From Rhinopithecus roxellana (lineage: Eukaryota > Chordata > Mammalia > Primates > Cercopithecidae), in NCBI RefSeq assembly GCF_007565055.1, contig NC_044553.1:130700241-130764240 (forward strand): 64,000 bases of DNA. The letters run 5' to 3'. Under the pieces are notes generated by a model that saw only the letters and a program-made list of their open reading frames with translations, did not search any database and had not been told where the DNA came from. A program made the translations under genes and the position numbers. This document shows positions 24,231 through 36,454 of this stretch, piece after piece. How positions within the stretch are numbered: position 1 is the first letter of the stretch; every line of letters starts with the position of its first letter.

Positions 24231-26914
24231 AAGGAATTATCCTCACATAACAACTAAAGAGAAGCTTTCTGAGAAACTGCATTGCCATGTGTGAATGCAA
24301 CTCACAGAGTTACACGTTTCTCTTCAGTGATCAGTTTGTTAACGCAGTTTTCTGGAAATCTGCAATTTGGTATTTCATAGCGCAATGAACCTGACGGTGA
24401 CAAAGGAAATATCCAGAGATGAAAACTAGAAAGAAGCTTTCTTAGAAACTTCTTGGTGATGTTTGAATTCATCTTACAGAGATACACTTATGTTTCGTGG
24501 AGCAGTCCATTAACACTGTCTTTGAGGAAGCTGAGAACTGCTTCCTTGGATCGCAATGAGGCCTACGCTGATAAAGGACATTTCATCCGTTCAAAACGTG
24601 AAAGAAGCTTTCTGAGAAACTTCTTTCTGATCTGTGAATTCATCTCACGGAGTTACAACCTATGCCTCAGGAAGCAGTTTGCTAACACTCTTTTCGTGGA
24701 ATCTGGAAAGTGACATTTGGTTGCCCATAGGGGCCCATGGTGAAAAAGGAAATGTCCTCACATAATAACTACAGAGAATCTTTCTGAGAGATTGTTTTGT
24801 GATGTGTGACTTCATCACACAGAGTTCCACCCTTCCCTTCTTGGAACAGTTTGCTAACACTGTTCTCGTGGATTCTGCGAAGGTATATTTGGGAGCTCAT
24901 TGAGGGCTAGGGTGAGAAAGGGTTTATCCTCACATAACAACTAAAGAGAAGCTTTCTGAGAAACTGCATTGCGATGTGTGAATGCAACACACCGAGTTAC
25001 ACGTTTCTCTTCAGTGATCAGGTTGTTAACACAGTTTTCTGGAAATCTGCAATTTGGTATTTCATAGTGCAATGAAACTGACGGTGATAAAGGAAATATC
25101 CACAGATGAAAACTAGAAAGAAGCTTTCTTAGAAACTTCCTGGTGATGTGTGAATTCATCTCACAGACTTACACTTATGTTTCGTGGAGCAGTCCAGTAA
25201 CACTGACTTTGAGGTAGCTGAGAACTGCTTCCTTGAATCGCATTGAGGCCTACACTGATTAAGGAAATTTCATCCTTTCGAAACGTGAAAGAAGCTTTCT
25301 GAGAAACTTCTTTCTGATCTGTGAATTCATCACACAGAGTTACAACGTATGCCTCAAGAAGCAGTTTGCTAACACTCTTTTCGTGGAATCTGGAAAGTGA
25401 TATTTGGAAGCCCATAGGGGCCCATGGTGAAAAAGGAAATGTCCTCACATAATAAATACAGAGAAACTTTCTGAGAGATTGCTTTCTGATGTGTGACTTC
25501 ATCACACAGAGTTCCACCCTTCCCTTCTTGGAACAGTTTGCTAACACTGTTCTCGTGGATTCTGCAAAGGTATATTTGGGAGCTGATTGAGGGCTAGGGT
25601 GAAAAGGGAATTATCCTCACATAACAACTTAAGAGAAGCTTTCTGAGAAACTGCATTGCCATGTGTGAATGCAACTCACAGAGTTACACGTTTCTCTTCA
25701 GTGATCAGTTTGTTAACACAGTTATCTGGAAATCTGCAATTTGGTATTTCATAGCGCAATGAACCTGACGGTGACAAAGGAGTTATCCACACATGAAAAC
25801 TAGAAACAAGCTTTCTTAGAAACTTCTTGGTGATGTGTGAATTCATCTCACAGAGTTACACTTATGTTTCATGGAGCAGTCCATTAACACTGTCTTTGAG
25901 GAAGCTGAGAAGGGCTTCCTTGTATCACACTGAGGCCTACACTGATAAAGGAAATATCATCCGTTCAAAACGTGAAAGAAGCTTTCTGAGAAACTTCTTT
26001 CTGATCTGTGAAGTCATCTCACAGAGTTACAAACTATGCCTCAAGAAGCAGTGTGCTAACACTCTTTTCGTGGAATCTGCAAAGTGATATTTGGTAGCCT
26101 ATAGGGGCCCATGGTGAAAAAGGAAATGTCCTCACATAATAACTACAGAGAAACTTTCTGAGAGATTGCTTTCTGATGTGTGACTTCATCACACAGAGTT
26201 CCACCATTCCCTTCTTGGAACAGTTTGCTAACACTGTTCTCGTGGATTCTGCAAAGGTATATTTGGGAGCTCATTGAGGGCTACGGTGAAAAAGGAATTA
26301 TCCTCACATAACAACTAAAGAGAAGCTTTCTGAGAAACTGCATTGCCATGTGTGAATGCAAGTCAGAGTTACACGTTTCTCTTCAGTGATCAGTTTGTTA
26401 ACACAGTTTTCTGGAAATCTGCAATTTGGTATTTCATAGCGCAAAGAGCCTGACGGTGACAAAGGAAATATTCACAGATGAAAACTAGAAAGAAGCTTTC
26501 TTAGAAACTTCTTGGTGATGTGTGAATTCATCTCACAGAGTTACACTAATGTTTCGTGGAGCAGTCCATTAACACTGTCTTTGAGGAAGCTGAGAAGGGC
26601 TTCCTTGTATCACATTGAGGCCTACACTGATAAAGGAAATTTCATCCGTTCAAAACGTGAAAGAAGCTTTCTGAAAAACTTCTTTCTGATCTGTGAATTC
26701 ATCTCACAGAGTTACAAACTATGCCTCAAGAAGCAGTTTGCTAACACTCTTTTCGTGGAATCTGCAAAGTGATATTTGGTAGCCTATAGGGGCCCATGGT
26801 GAAAAAGGAAATGTCCTCACATAATAACTACAGAGAAACTTTCTGAGAGATTGCTTTCTGATGTGTGACTTCATCACACAGAGTTCCACCATTCCCTTCT
26901 TGGAACAGTTTGCT

Positions 26915-29900
26915 AACACTGTTCTCGGGGATTCTGCAAAGGTATATTTGGGAGCTCATTGAGGGCTACGGTGAAAAAGGAATTATCCTCACATAACAAC
27001 TAAAGAGAAGCTTTCTGAGAAACTGCATTGCCATGTGTGAATGCAAATCACAGAGTTACAGGTTTCTCTTCAGTGATCAGTTTGTTAACACAGTTTTCTG
27101 GAAATCTGCAATTTGGTATTTCATAGGGCAATGAACCTGACGGTGACAAAGGAAATATCCACAGATGAAAACTAGAAATAAGCTTTCTTAGAAACTTCTT
27201 GGTGATGTGTGAATTCATCTCACAGAGTTACACTTATGTTTCGTGGAGCAATCCATTAACACTGTCTTTGAGGAAGCTGAAAAGGGCTTCCTTGGATCGC
27301 ATTGAGGCCTACGCTGATAAGGGAAATATCATCCGTTCAAAACGTGAAACAAGCTTTCTGAAAAACTTCTTTCTGATCTGTGAATTCATCTCACAGAGTT
27401 ATAACCTATGCCTCAAGACCAGTTTGCTAACACTCTTTTCGTGGAATCTGGAAAGTGATATTTCGTAGCCCATAGGGGCCCATGGTGAAAAAGGAAATGT
27501 CCTCACATCATAACTACAGAGAAACTTTCTGAGAGATTGCTTACTGATGTGTGACTTCAACACACAGAGTTCCACCCTTTCCTTCTTGGAACAGTTTGCA
27601 AACACTGTTCTCGTGGATTCTGCAAAGGTATATTTGGGAGCTCATTGAGGGCTAGGGTGAAAAAGGAATTATCCTCACATAACAATTAAAAAGAAGCTTT
27701 CTGAGAAACTGTATTGCCATGTGTGAATGCAACTCACAGAGTTACACATTTCTCTTCAGTAATCAGTTTGTTAACGCAATTTTCTGGAAATCTGCAATTT
27801 GGTATTTCATAGCCCAATGAACCTTTCAGTGACAAATGAAATATCCACAGATGAAAACTAGAAAGAAGCTTTCGTAGAAATTTCTTGGGGATGTGTGAAT
27901 TCATTTCACAGAGTTACACTTAAGTTTCGTGGAGCAGTCCATTGACACTGTCTTTGAAGAAGCTGAGAAGGGCTTCCTTGGATCGCATTGAGGCCTACGG
28001 TGATAAAGGAAATTTCATTCGTTCAAAACGTGAAAGAAGCTTTCTGAGAAACTTCTTTCTGATCTGTGAATTCATCTCACAGAGTTACAACCTATGCCTC
28101 AAGAAGCAGTTTGCTAATACACTTTTCGGGGAATCTGGAAAGTGATATTTGGTAGCCCATAGGGTCCCATGGTGAAAAAGGAAATGTCCTCACATAATAA
28201 CTGCAGAGAAACTTTCTGAGAGATTGCTTTCTGATGTGTGACTTCATCACGCAGAGTTCCACCCTTCCCTTCTTGGAACAGTTTGCTAACACTGTTCTCG
28301 TGGATTCTGCAAAGGTATTTTTGGGTGCTCATTGAGGGATAGGGTGAAAAAGGAATTATCCTCACATAAAAACTAAAGAGAAGCTTTCTGAGAAACTGCG
28401 TTGCCATGTGTGAATGCAACTCACAGAGTTACACGTTTCTCTTCAGTGATCAGTTCGTTAACACAGTTTTCTGGAAATCTGCAATTTGGTATTTCATAGC
28501 GCAATGAACCTAACGGTGACAAAGGAAATATTCACAGATGAAAACTAGAAAGAAGCTTTCTTAGAAACTTCTTGGTGATGTGTGAATTCATCTCACAGAG
28601 TTACAGTTATGTTTCGTGGAGCAGTCCATTAACACTGTCTTTGAGGAAGCTGAGAAGGGCTTCCTTGGATCGCATTGAGGCCTACGCTGATAAAGGAAAT
28701 TTCATCCGTTCAAAACGTGAAAGAAGCTTTCTGAGAAACTTCTTTCTGATCTGTGAATTCATCTCACAGGGTTACAATCTATGTCTCAAGAATCAGTGTC
28801 CTAACACTCTTTTCTTGGAAACTGCAAAGTGATATTTCGTAGCCCCTAGCGGCCCATGGTGAAAAAGGAAATGTCCTCACATAATAACTACAGAGAAACT
28901 TTCTGAGAGATTGCTTTCCGATGTGTGACTTCATCACACAGAGTTCCACCCTTCCCTTCTTAGAACAGTTTGCTAACACTGCTGTCGTGGATTCTGCAAA
29001 GGTATATTTGGGAGCTCATTGAGGACTAGGGTGAAAAGGAATTATCCTCACATAACAAATAAAGAGAAGCTTTCTGAGAAACTGCGTTGCCATGTGTGAA
29101 TGCAACTCACAGAGTTACACGTTTCTCTTCAGTCATCAGTTTGTTAACACAGTTTTCAGGAAATTTGCAATTTGGTATTTCATAGTGCAATGAACCTGAC
29201 GGTGACAAAGGAAATATCCAGAGATGAAAACTAGAACGAAGCTTTCTTAGAAACTTCTTGGTGATGTGTGAATTCATCTCACAGAGTTACACTTATGTTT
29301 CGTGGAGCAGTCCATTAACACTGTCTTTGAGGAAGCTGAGAAGGGCTTCCTTGGATCGCACTGAGGCCTACGCTGATAAAGGAAATTTCATCCGTTCAAA
29401 ACGTGAAAGAAGCTTTCTGAGAAACTTCTTTCTGATCTGTGAATTCATCTCACAGAGTTACAACCTATCCCTCAATAAGAAGTTTGCTAACACTCTTTTC
29501 GTGGAATCTGGAAAGTGATATTTGGTAGCCCATAGAGGCCCATGGTGAAAAAGGAAATGTCCTCACATCATAACTACAGAGAAACTTTCTGAGAGATTGC
29601 TTTCTGATGTGTGACTTCATCACACAGAGTTCCACCCTTCCCTTCTTGGAAAAGTTTGCTAACACTTTTCTCGTGGATTCTGCAAAGGTATATTTGGGAT
29701 CTCATTGAGGGCTAGGGTGAAAAAGGAATTATCCTCACATAATAACTAAAGAGAAGCTTTCTGAGAAACTGCATTGCCTTGGGTGAATGCAACTCACAGA
29801 GTTACACGTTTCTCTTCAGTGATCAGTTTGTTAACACAGTTTTCTGGAAATCTGCAATTTGGTATTTCATAGCGCAATGAACCTTACTGTGACAAAGGAA

Positions 29901-32385
29901 ATATCCACAGATGAAAACTAGAAAGAATCTTTCTTAGAAACTTCTTGGTGATGTGTGAATTCATCTCACAGAGTAACACTTATGTTTCATGGAGCAGTCC
30001 ATTAACACTGTCTTTCAGGAAGCTGAGAAGGGCTTCCTTGGATCGCATTGAGGCCAACGCTGATAAAGGACATTTCATCCGTTCAAAACGTGAAAGAAGC
30101 TTTCTGAGAAACTTCTTTCTGATCTGTGAATTCATCTCACAGAGTTACAACCTATGCCTCAAGAAGCAGTTTGCTAACACTCTTTTCGTAGAATCTGGGA
30201 AGTTTTATTTGGTAGCACCTAGGGGCCCATGGTGAAAAAGGAAATGTCCTCACATAATAACTACAGAGAAACTTTCTGAGAGATTGCTTTCTGATGTGTG
30301 ACTTCATCACACAGAGTTCCACCCTTCCCTTCTTGGAACAGTTTGCTAACACTGTTCTCGTGGATTCTGCAAAGGTATATTTGGGAGCTCATTGTGGGAT
30401 AGGGTGAAAAAGGAATTATCCTCACATAGCAACTAAAGAGAAGCTTTCTGAGAAACTGCATTGCCATGTGTGAATGCGACTCACAGAGTTACAGGTTTCT
30501 CTTCAGTGATCAGTTTGTTAACACAGTTTTCTGGAAATCTGCAATTTGGTATTTCATAGCGCAATGAACCTGACGGTGACAAAGGAAATATCCACAGATG
30601 AAAACTAGAAAGAAGCTTTCTTAGAAACCTTTTGGTGATGTGTGAATTCATCTCACAGAGTTACACTTGTGTTTCGTGGAGCAGTAGATCAACACTGTCT
30701 TTGAGGAAGCTGAGAAGGGCTTCCTTGGATCGCATTGAGGCCTACGCTGATAAACGACATGTCATCCGTTCAAAACGTGAAAGAAGCTTTCAGAGAAACT
30801 TCTTTCTGATCTGTGAATTCGTCTGACAGAGTTACAACCTATGCCTCAAGAAGCAGTTTGCCAACACTCTTTTCGTGGAATCTGGAAAGTGATATTTGGT
30901 AGCCCAAGGGACCCATGATGGAAAAGGAAATGTCCTCACATCATAACTACAGGGAAACTTTCTGAGAGATTGCTTTTTGATGTGTGACTTCAGCACACAG
31001 AGTTCCACCCTTCCCTTCTTGGAACAGTTTGCTAACACTGTTCTCGTGGATTCTGCAAAGGTATATTTGGGAACTCATTGAGGGCTAGGGTGAAAAAGGA
31101 ATTATCCTCACATAACAACTAAAGAGAAGCTTTCTGAGAAACTGCACTGCCATGTGTGAATGCAACTCACAGAGTTACACGTTTCTCTACAGTGATGAGT
31201 TTGTTAACGCAGTTTTCTGGAAATCTGCAATTTGGTATTTCATAGCGCAATGAACCTGACGGTGACAAAGGAAATATCCAGAGATGAAAACTAGAACGAA
31301 GCTTTCTTAGAAACTTCTTGGTGATGTGTGAATTCATCTCACAGAGTTACACTTATGTTTCGTGGAGCAGTCCATTAACACTGTCTTTGAGAAAGCTGAG
31401 AAGGGCTTCCTTGGATCGCATTGAGGGCAACGCTGATAAAGGAAATTTCATCCGTTCAGAACGTGAAAGAAGCTTTCTGAGAAACTTCTTTCTGATCTGT
31501 GAATTCATCTCACAGAGTTACAACCTATGCCTCAAGAAGCAGTTTGCTAACACACTTTTCGTGGAATCTGGAAAGTGATATTTGGTAGCCCTTAGGGGCC
31601 CATGGTGAAATAGGACATGTCCTCACATCATAACTACAGAGAAACTTTCTGAGAGATTGCTTTCTGATCTGCGACTTCATCACACAGAGTTCCACACTTT
31701 CCTTCTTGGAACAGTTTGCTATCACTGTTCTCGTGGATTCTGCAAAGGTATATTTGGGAGCTCATTGAGGGCTAGGGTGAAAAAGGAATTATCCTCACAT
31801 AATAACTAAAGAAAAGCTTTCTGAGAAACTGCATTGCCATGTGTGAATGCAACTCACAGAGTTACACGTTTCTCTTCAGTGATCAGTTTGTTAACACAGT
31901 TTTCTGGAAATCTGCAATTTGGTATTTCATAGCGCAATGAACCTGACGGTGACAAAGGAAATATCCCGAGATGAAACCTAGAAAGAAGCTTTCTTAGAAA
32001 CTTCTTGGTGAGGTGTGAATTCATCTCACAGAGTTACACTTATGTTTCGTGGAGCAGTCCATTAACACTGTCTTTGAGGAAGCTGAGAAGGGCTTCCTTG
32101 GATCGCATTGAGGCCTACGCTGATAAAGGAAATTTCATCAGTTCAAAACGTGAAAGAAGCTTTCTGAGAAACTTCTTTCTGATCTGTGAATTCATCTCAC
32201 AGAGTTACAAGCTATGCCTCAAGAAGCAGTTTGCTAACACTCTTTTCGTGGAATCTGCAAAGTGATATTTGGTAGCCCATAGGGGCCCATGGTGGAAAAG
32301 GAAATGTCCTCACATAATAACTACAGAGAAACTTTCTCAGAGATTGCTTTCTGATGTGTGACTTCATCACACAGAGTTCCACCAT
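26915..32385. repeat. segmental duplication III, copy 2
   Basis: This is the partner of 17,300-22,770. Differences are few and include missing or extra bases in copy 1 near 18,277-18,340, CTGACAG against CTGCAG at about 18,590, GGGACTAGGG against GGACTAGGG at about 19,410, and CTATGCCCTC against CTATCCCTC at about 19,855. The unit at 29,957 lacks the CCCCTAGCGGCCC B variant of its partner at 20,346, which suggests a conversion patch. Confidence 0.85.
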
Positions 32386-33046
32386 TCCCTTCTTGGAACA
32401 GTTTGCTAACACTGTTCTCATGGATTCTGCAAAGGTATATTTGGGAGCTCATTGAGGGCTAGGGTGAAAAAGGAATTATCCTCACATAATAACTAAAGAG
32501 AAGCTTTCTGAGAAACTGCATTGCCATGTGTGAATGCAACTCACAGAGTTACACGTTTCTCTTCAGTGATCAGTTTGTTAACACAGTTTTCTGGAAATCT
32601 GCAATTTGGTATTTCATAGCGCAGTGAACCTGACGGTGACAAAGGAAATATCCAGAGATGAAACCGAGAAAGAAGCTTTCTTAGAAACTTCTTGGTGATG
32701 TGTGAATTCATCTCACAGAGTTACACTTATGTTTCGTGGAGCAGTCCATTAACACTGTCTTTGAGGAAGCTGAGAAGGGCTTCCTTGGATCGCATTGAGG
32801 CCTACGCTGATAAAGGAAATTTCATCCGTTCAAAACGTGAAAGAAGCTTTCTGAGAAACTTCTTTCTGATCTGTGAATTCATCTCACAGAGTTACAAGCT
32901 ATGCCTCAAGAAGCAGTTTGCTAACACTCTTTTCGTGGAATCTGCAAAGTGATATTTGGTAGCCCATAGGGGCCCATGGTGGAAAAGGAAATGTCCTCAC
33001 ATAATAACTACAGAGAAACTTTCTGAGAGATTGCTTTCTGATGTGT

Positions 33047-33217
33047 GACTTCATCTCACCGAGTTACGCCAGTGTTTTTTGGAACCGTTTCTTAGGACTG
33101 TTTGAGTGGATTCCGAGAAGTGATATTTCAGATGGCTTTGAAGAATAGAAGGAGAAAAGAACTATCCTCCAAGAAAAAGCGGAATCAAGCCTTCTGAGAA
33201 ACTGCTTTGTGATATGT
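33047..33217 (+). repeat. monomer E, type example (171 bp)
   Basis: This is the first member of the inserted cassette. It starts like C (GACTTCATCTCAC) and then diverges: AGTGTTTTTTGGAACCG, TTTCTTAGGACTGTTTGAG, GATGGCTTTGAAGAATAG and CCTCCAAGAAAAAGCGG. It ends GCTTTGTGATATGT. In the 3-mer domain E instead starts like D (GAATGCAACTCACAG) and reads TTTTTTGGAGACG. Confidence 0.88.
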
Positions 33218-33388
33218 GAATTCATTTCAGAGTGTTATATCACCCTTTCTCGAGGGAGTTTCCTAGCACTCATTTTGAGGAATCTCAGATGTGATGTCTT
33301 GGATATCGTGGAACCGCATGGTGAATAAGGAACTATCCTCGGAGTAACCTGCAGTAGAAGCCTTCTCAGAAACTTCTTTGTTGTGGGT
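33218..33388 (+). repeat. monomer F, type example (171 bp)
   Basis: Diagnostic words are GTGTTATATCACCCTTTCTC, GGGAGTTTCCTAGCACTC, AGATGTGATGTCTTGGATAT and GGAACCGCATGGTGAATAAG. It ends CTTCTTTGTTGTGGGT. Its order in the cassette is always E-F-G-H. Confidence 0.88.
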
Positions 33389-33547
33389 GAATTCAGCCCA
33401 CAGATAGTCCATGATTGTTTTCACTGAGAAGCTTGCTAGCAGCGTTTTCGCAGAATCTGCAATAGGACACACGGTGGCACTCCGAGAACACAAATAACCT
33501 CGTCTTCCTAAGAAAGAAGCTTTCTGAGAAACCGCTTTGTGATGTGT
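33389..33547 (+). repeat. monomer G, short type (159 bp)
   Basis: It starts GAATTCAGCCCACAG and contains GTTTTCACTGAGAAGCTTGC, TTTTCGCAGAATCTGC and AATAGGACACACGGTGGC. It is about 12 bp shorter than other monomers, with the loss in the middle, between the GAATCTGC block and the GGTG block. The same 159-bp length is seen at 43,950-44,108, so the shortening predates spread of the cassette. Confidence 0.87.
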
Positions 33548-33719
33548 GAATTCAACTCACTAAGTTACAGCTGTATTTCGTGGGGCCGTGGCCTAGCCCT
33601 ATTTGTGTGGAATCTGAGAACAGATATTCCGGAACACTTTGAAAACATTGGGTCCAATGGAAATATCTTCCAATAAAAATGAGAAAGAAGCTTTCTGAGA
33701 AACTTTCTTTGTGATCTGT
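33548..33719 (+). repeat. monomer H, type example (172 bp)
   Basis: It starts GAATTCAACTCACTAAG. Other words are GTATTTCGTGGGGCCGTGGC, CTAGCCCTATTTGTGTGG, GAACAGATATTCCGG, ATCTTCCAATAAAAATGAG. It ends like A (TTTGTGATCTGT), which fits its position directly before a B monomer. Confidence 0.88.
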
Positions 33720-34235
33720 GAATTCTTCTCACAGAGTTACAACTTAGGCCTCATGAAGCAGTTTGCTAACACTCTTTTCGTGGAATCTGGAAAGTGATAT
33801 TTGGTAGCCCATAGGGGCCCATGGTGGAAAAGGAAATGTCCTCACATAATAACTAGAGAGAAACTTTCTGAGAGATTGCTTTCTGATGTGTGACTTCATC
33901 ACACAGAGTTCCACCCTTTCCTTCTTGGAACAGTTTGCTAACACTGTTCTCGTGGATTCTGCAAAGGTATATTTGGGAGCTCATTGAGGGCTAGGGTGAA
34001 AAAGGCATTATCCTCACATAATAACTAAAGAGAAGCTTTCTGAGAAACTGCATTGCCATGTGTGAATGCAACTCACAGAGTTACACGTTTCTCTTCAGTG
34101 ATCAGTTTGTTAACACAGTTTTCTGGAAATCTGCAATTTGGTATTTCATAGCGCAATGAACCTGACGGTGACAAAGGAAATATCCAGAGATGAAACCTAG
34201 AAAGAAGCTTTCTTAGAAACTTCTTGGTGATGTGT

Positions 34236-35767
34236 GAATTCATCTCACAGAGTTACACTTATGTTTCGTGGAGCAGTCCATTAACACTGTCTTTGAGGAA
34301 GCTGAGAAGGGCTTCCTTGGATCGCATTGAGGCCTACGCTGATAAAGGAAATTTCATCCGTTCAAAACGTGAAAGAAGCTTTCTGAGAAACTTCTTTCTG
34401 ATCTGTGAATTCATCTCACAGAGTTACAAGCTATGCCTCAAGAAGCAGTTTGCTAACACTCTTTTCGTGGAATCTGCAAAGTGATATTTGGTAGCCCATA
34501 GGGGCCCATGGTGGAAAAGGAAATGTCCTCACATAATCACTACAGAGAAACTTTCTGAGAGATTGCTTTCTGATGTGTGACTTCATCTCACAGAGTTACG
34601 CCTAGTGTTTTTTGGAACCGTTTCTTAGGACTGTTTCCGTGGATTCCGAGAAGTGATATATTCAGATGGCTTTGAAGAATAGAAGGAGAAAAGAAGTAGC
34701 CTCCAAGAAAAAGCGGAATCAAGCTTTCTGAGAAACTGCTTTGTGATATGTGAATTCATTTCAGAGTGTTATATCACCCTTTCTCGAGGGAGTTTCCTAG
34801 CACTCATTTTGAGGAATCTCAGATGTGATGTCTTGGATATCGTGGAACCGCATGGTGAATAAGGAACTATCCTCGGAGAAACCTGCAGAGAAGCCTTCTC
34901 AGAAACTTCTTTGTTGTGGGTGAATTCAGCCCACAGATATCCATGATTGTTTTCACTGAGAAGCTTGCTAGCAGCGTTTTCGCAGAATCTGCAATAGGAC
35001 ACACGGTGGCACTCCGAGAACACAAATAACCTCGTCTTCCTAAGGAAAGAAGCTTTCTGAGAAACCGCTTTGTGATGTGTGAATTCAACTCACTAAGTTA
35101 CAGCTGGATTTCGTGGGGCCGTGGCCTAGCCCTATTTTTGTGGAATCTGAGAACAGATATTCCGGAACACTTTGAAAACATTGGGTCCAATGGAAATATC
35201 TTCCAATAAAAATGAGAAAGAAGCTTTCTGAGAAATTTCTTTGTGATCTGTGAATTCTTCTCACAGAGTTACAACTTAGGCCTCATGAAGCAGTTTGCTA
35301 ACACTCTTTTCGTGGAATCTGGAAAGTGATATTTGGTAGCCCATAGGGGCCCATGGTGGAAAAGGAAATGTCCTCACATAATAACTAGAGAGAAACTTTC
35401 TGAGAGATTGCTTTCTGATGTGTGACTTCATCACACAGAGTTCCACCCTTCCCTTCTTGGAACAGTTTGCTATCACTGTTCTCGTGGATTCTGCAAAGGT
35501 ATATTTGGGAGCTCATTGAGGGCTAGGGTGAAAAAGGCATTATCCTCACATAATAACTAAAGAGAAGCTTTCTGAGAAACTGCATTGCCATGTGTGAATG
35601 CAACTCACAGAGTTACACGTTTCTCTTCAGTGATCAGTTTGTTAACACAGTTTTCTGGAAATCTGCAATTTGGTATTTCATAGCGCAATGAACCTGACGG
35701 TGACAAAGGAAATATCCAGAGATGAAACCTAGAAAGAAGCTTTCTTAGAAACTTCTTGGTGATGTGT
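34236..35767 (+). repeat. 9-mer HOR unit A-B-E-F-G-H-B-C-D (1,532 bp)
   Basis: It has the same order as the preceding unit, with the cassette at 34,579-35,251. E has TTTCCGTGGATTCC where the first copy has TTTGAGTGGATTCC, matching the E of 38,327 and of the 3-mer domain. Confidence 0.93.
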
Positions 35768-36454
35768 GAATTCATCTCACAGAGTTACACTTATGTTTCG
35801 TGGAGCAGTCCATTAACACTGTCTTTGAGGAAGCTGAGAAGGGCTTCCTTGGATCGCATTGAGGCCTACGCTGATAAAGGAAATTTCATCCGTTCAAAAC
35901 GTGAAAGAAGCTTTCTGAGAAACTTCTTTCTGATCTGTGAATTCATCTCACAGAGTTACAAGCTATGCCTCAAGAAGCAGTTTGCTAACACTCTTTTCGT
36001 GGAATCTGCAAAGTGATATTTGGTAGCCCATAGGGGCCCATGGTGGAAAAGGAAATGTCCTCACATAATAACTACAGAGAAACTTTCTGAGAGATTGCTT
36101 TCTGATGTGTGACTTCATCACACAGAGTTCCACCCTTCCCTTCTTGGAACAGTTTGCTAACACTGTTCTCGTGGATTCTGCAAAGGTATATTTGGGAGCT
36201 CATTGAGGGCTAGGGTGAAAAAGGAATTATCCTCACATAATAACTAAAGAGAAGCTTTCTGAGAAACTGCATTGCCATGTGTGAATGCAACTCACAGAGT
36301 TACACGTTTCTCTTCAGTGATCAGTTTGTTAACACAGTTTTCTGGAAATCTGCAATTTGGTATTTCATAGCGCAATGAACCTGACGGTGACAAAGGAAAT
36401 ATCCAGAGATGAAAACTAGAAAGAAGCTTTCTTAGAAACTTCTTGGTGATGTGT
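35768..36454 (+). repeat. single ABCD unit between 9-mers (687 bp)
   Basis: This is a plain A-B-C-D unit without cassette, between two nine-monomer units. Its variants (CAAGCTATGCC in B, GGTGGAAAAGG) match the A and B of the neighbouring 9-mers. Confidence 0.93.

Larger units (their letters stand above)
445..32703 (+). repeat. four-monomer HOR domain (ABCD, ~686 bp), 47 units
   Basis: A-B-C-D repeats without interruption. A monomers start at 445, 1130, 1817, 2502, 3187, 3875, 4562, 5241, 5927, 6612, 7299, 7982, 8669, 9356, 10041, 10727, 11413, 12099, 12786, 13472, 14159, 14846, 15534, 16221, 16910, 17598, 18284, 18970, 19658, 20346, 21033, 21719, 22405, 23091, 23778, 24465, 25152, 25839, 26524, 27211, 27897, 28584, 29270, 29957, 30644, 31330 and 32017; the next A, at 32704, opens the composite domain. 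Unit length is 679-691 bp, mean about 686 bp. Units differ by scattered substitutions, while A, B, C and D differ much more from each other; this is the signature of a higher-order repeat. Shared rare variants show that blocks of several units were copied within the domain (listed separately). Confidence 0.95.
32704..34235 (+). repeat. 9-mer HOR unit A-B-E-F-G-H-B-C-D (1,532 bp)
   Basis: A and B are ordinary. The EFGH cassette spans 33,047-33,719, and a B with the variant start GAATTCTTCTCAC and TTAGGCCTCATGAAGCAG follows, then C and D. The cassette therefore sits between two B monomers. This copy has single-base differences from the next one, such as GCAGTAGAAGCC for GCAGAGAAGCC. Confidence 0.93.

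Noticed and set aside
25161..25547. 128-residue minus-strand open frame
   Set aside because: It arises from chance loss of stop codons in one A-B-C stretch; no neighbouring unit keeps it open and nothing suggests a gene.
33047..33719. EFGH cassette as a transposable element
   Set aside because: It has no terminal repeats or target-site duplication, and its four parts align in phase with alphoid monomers, so it is divergent satellite.
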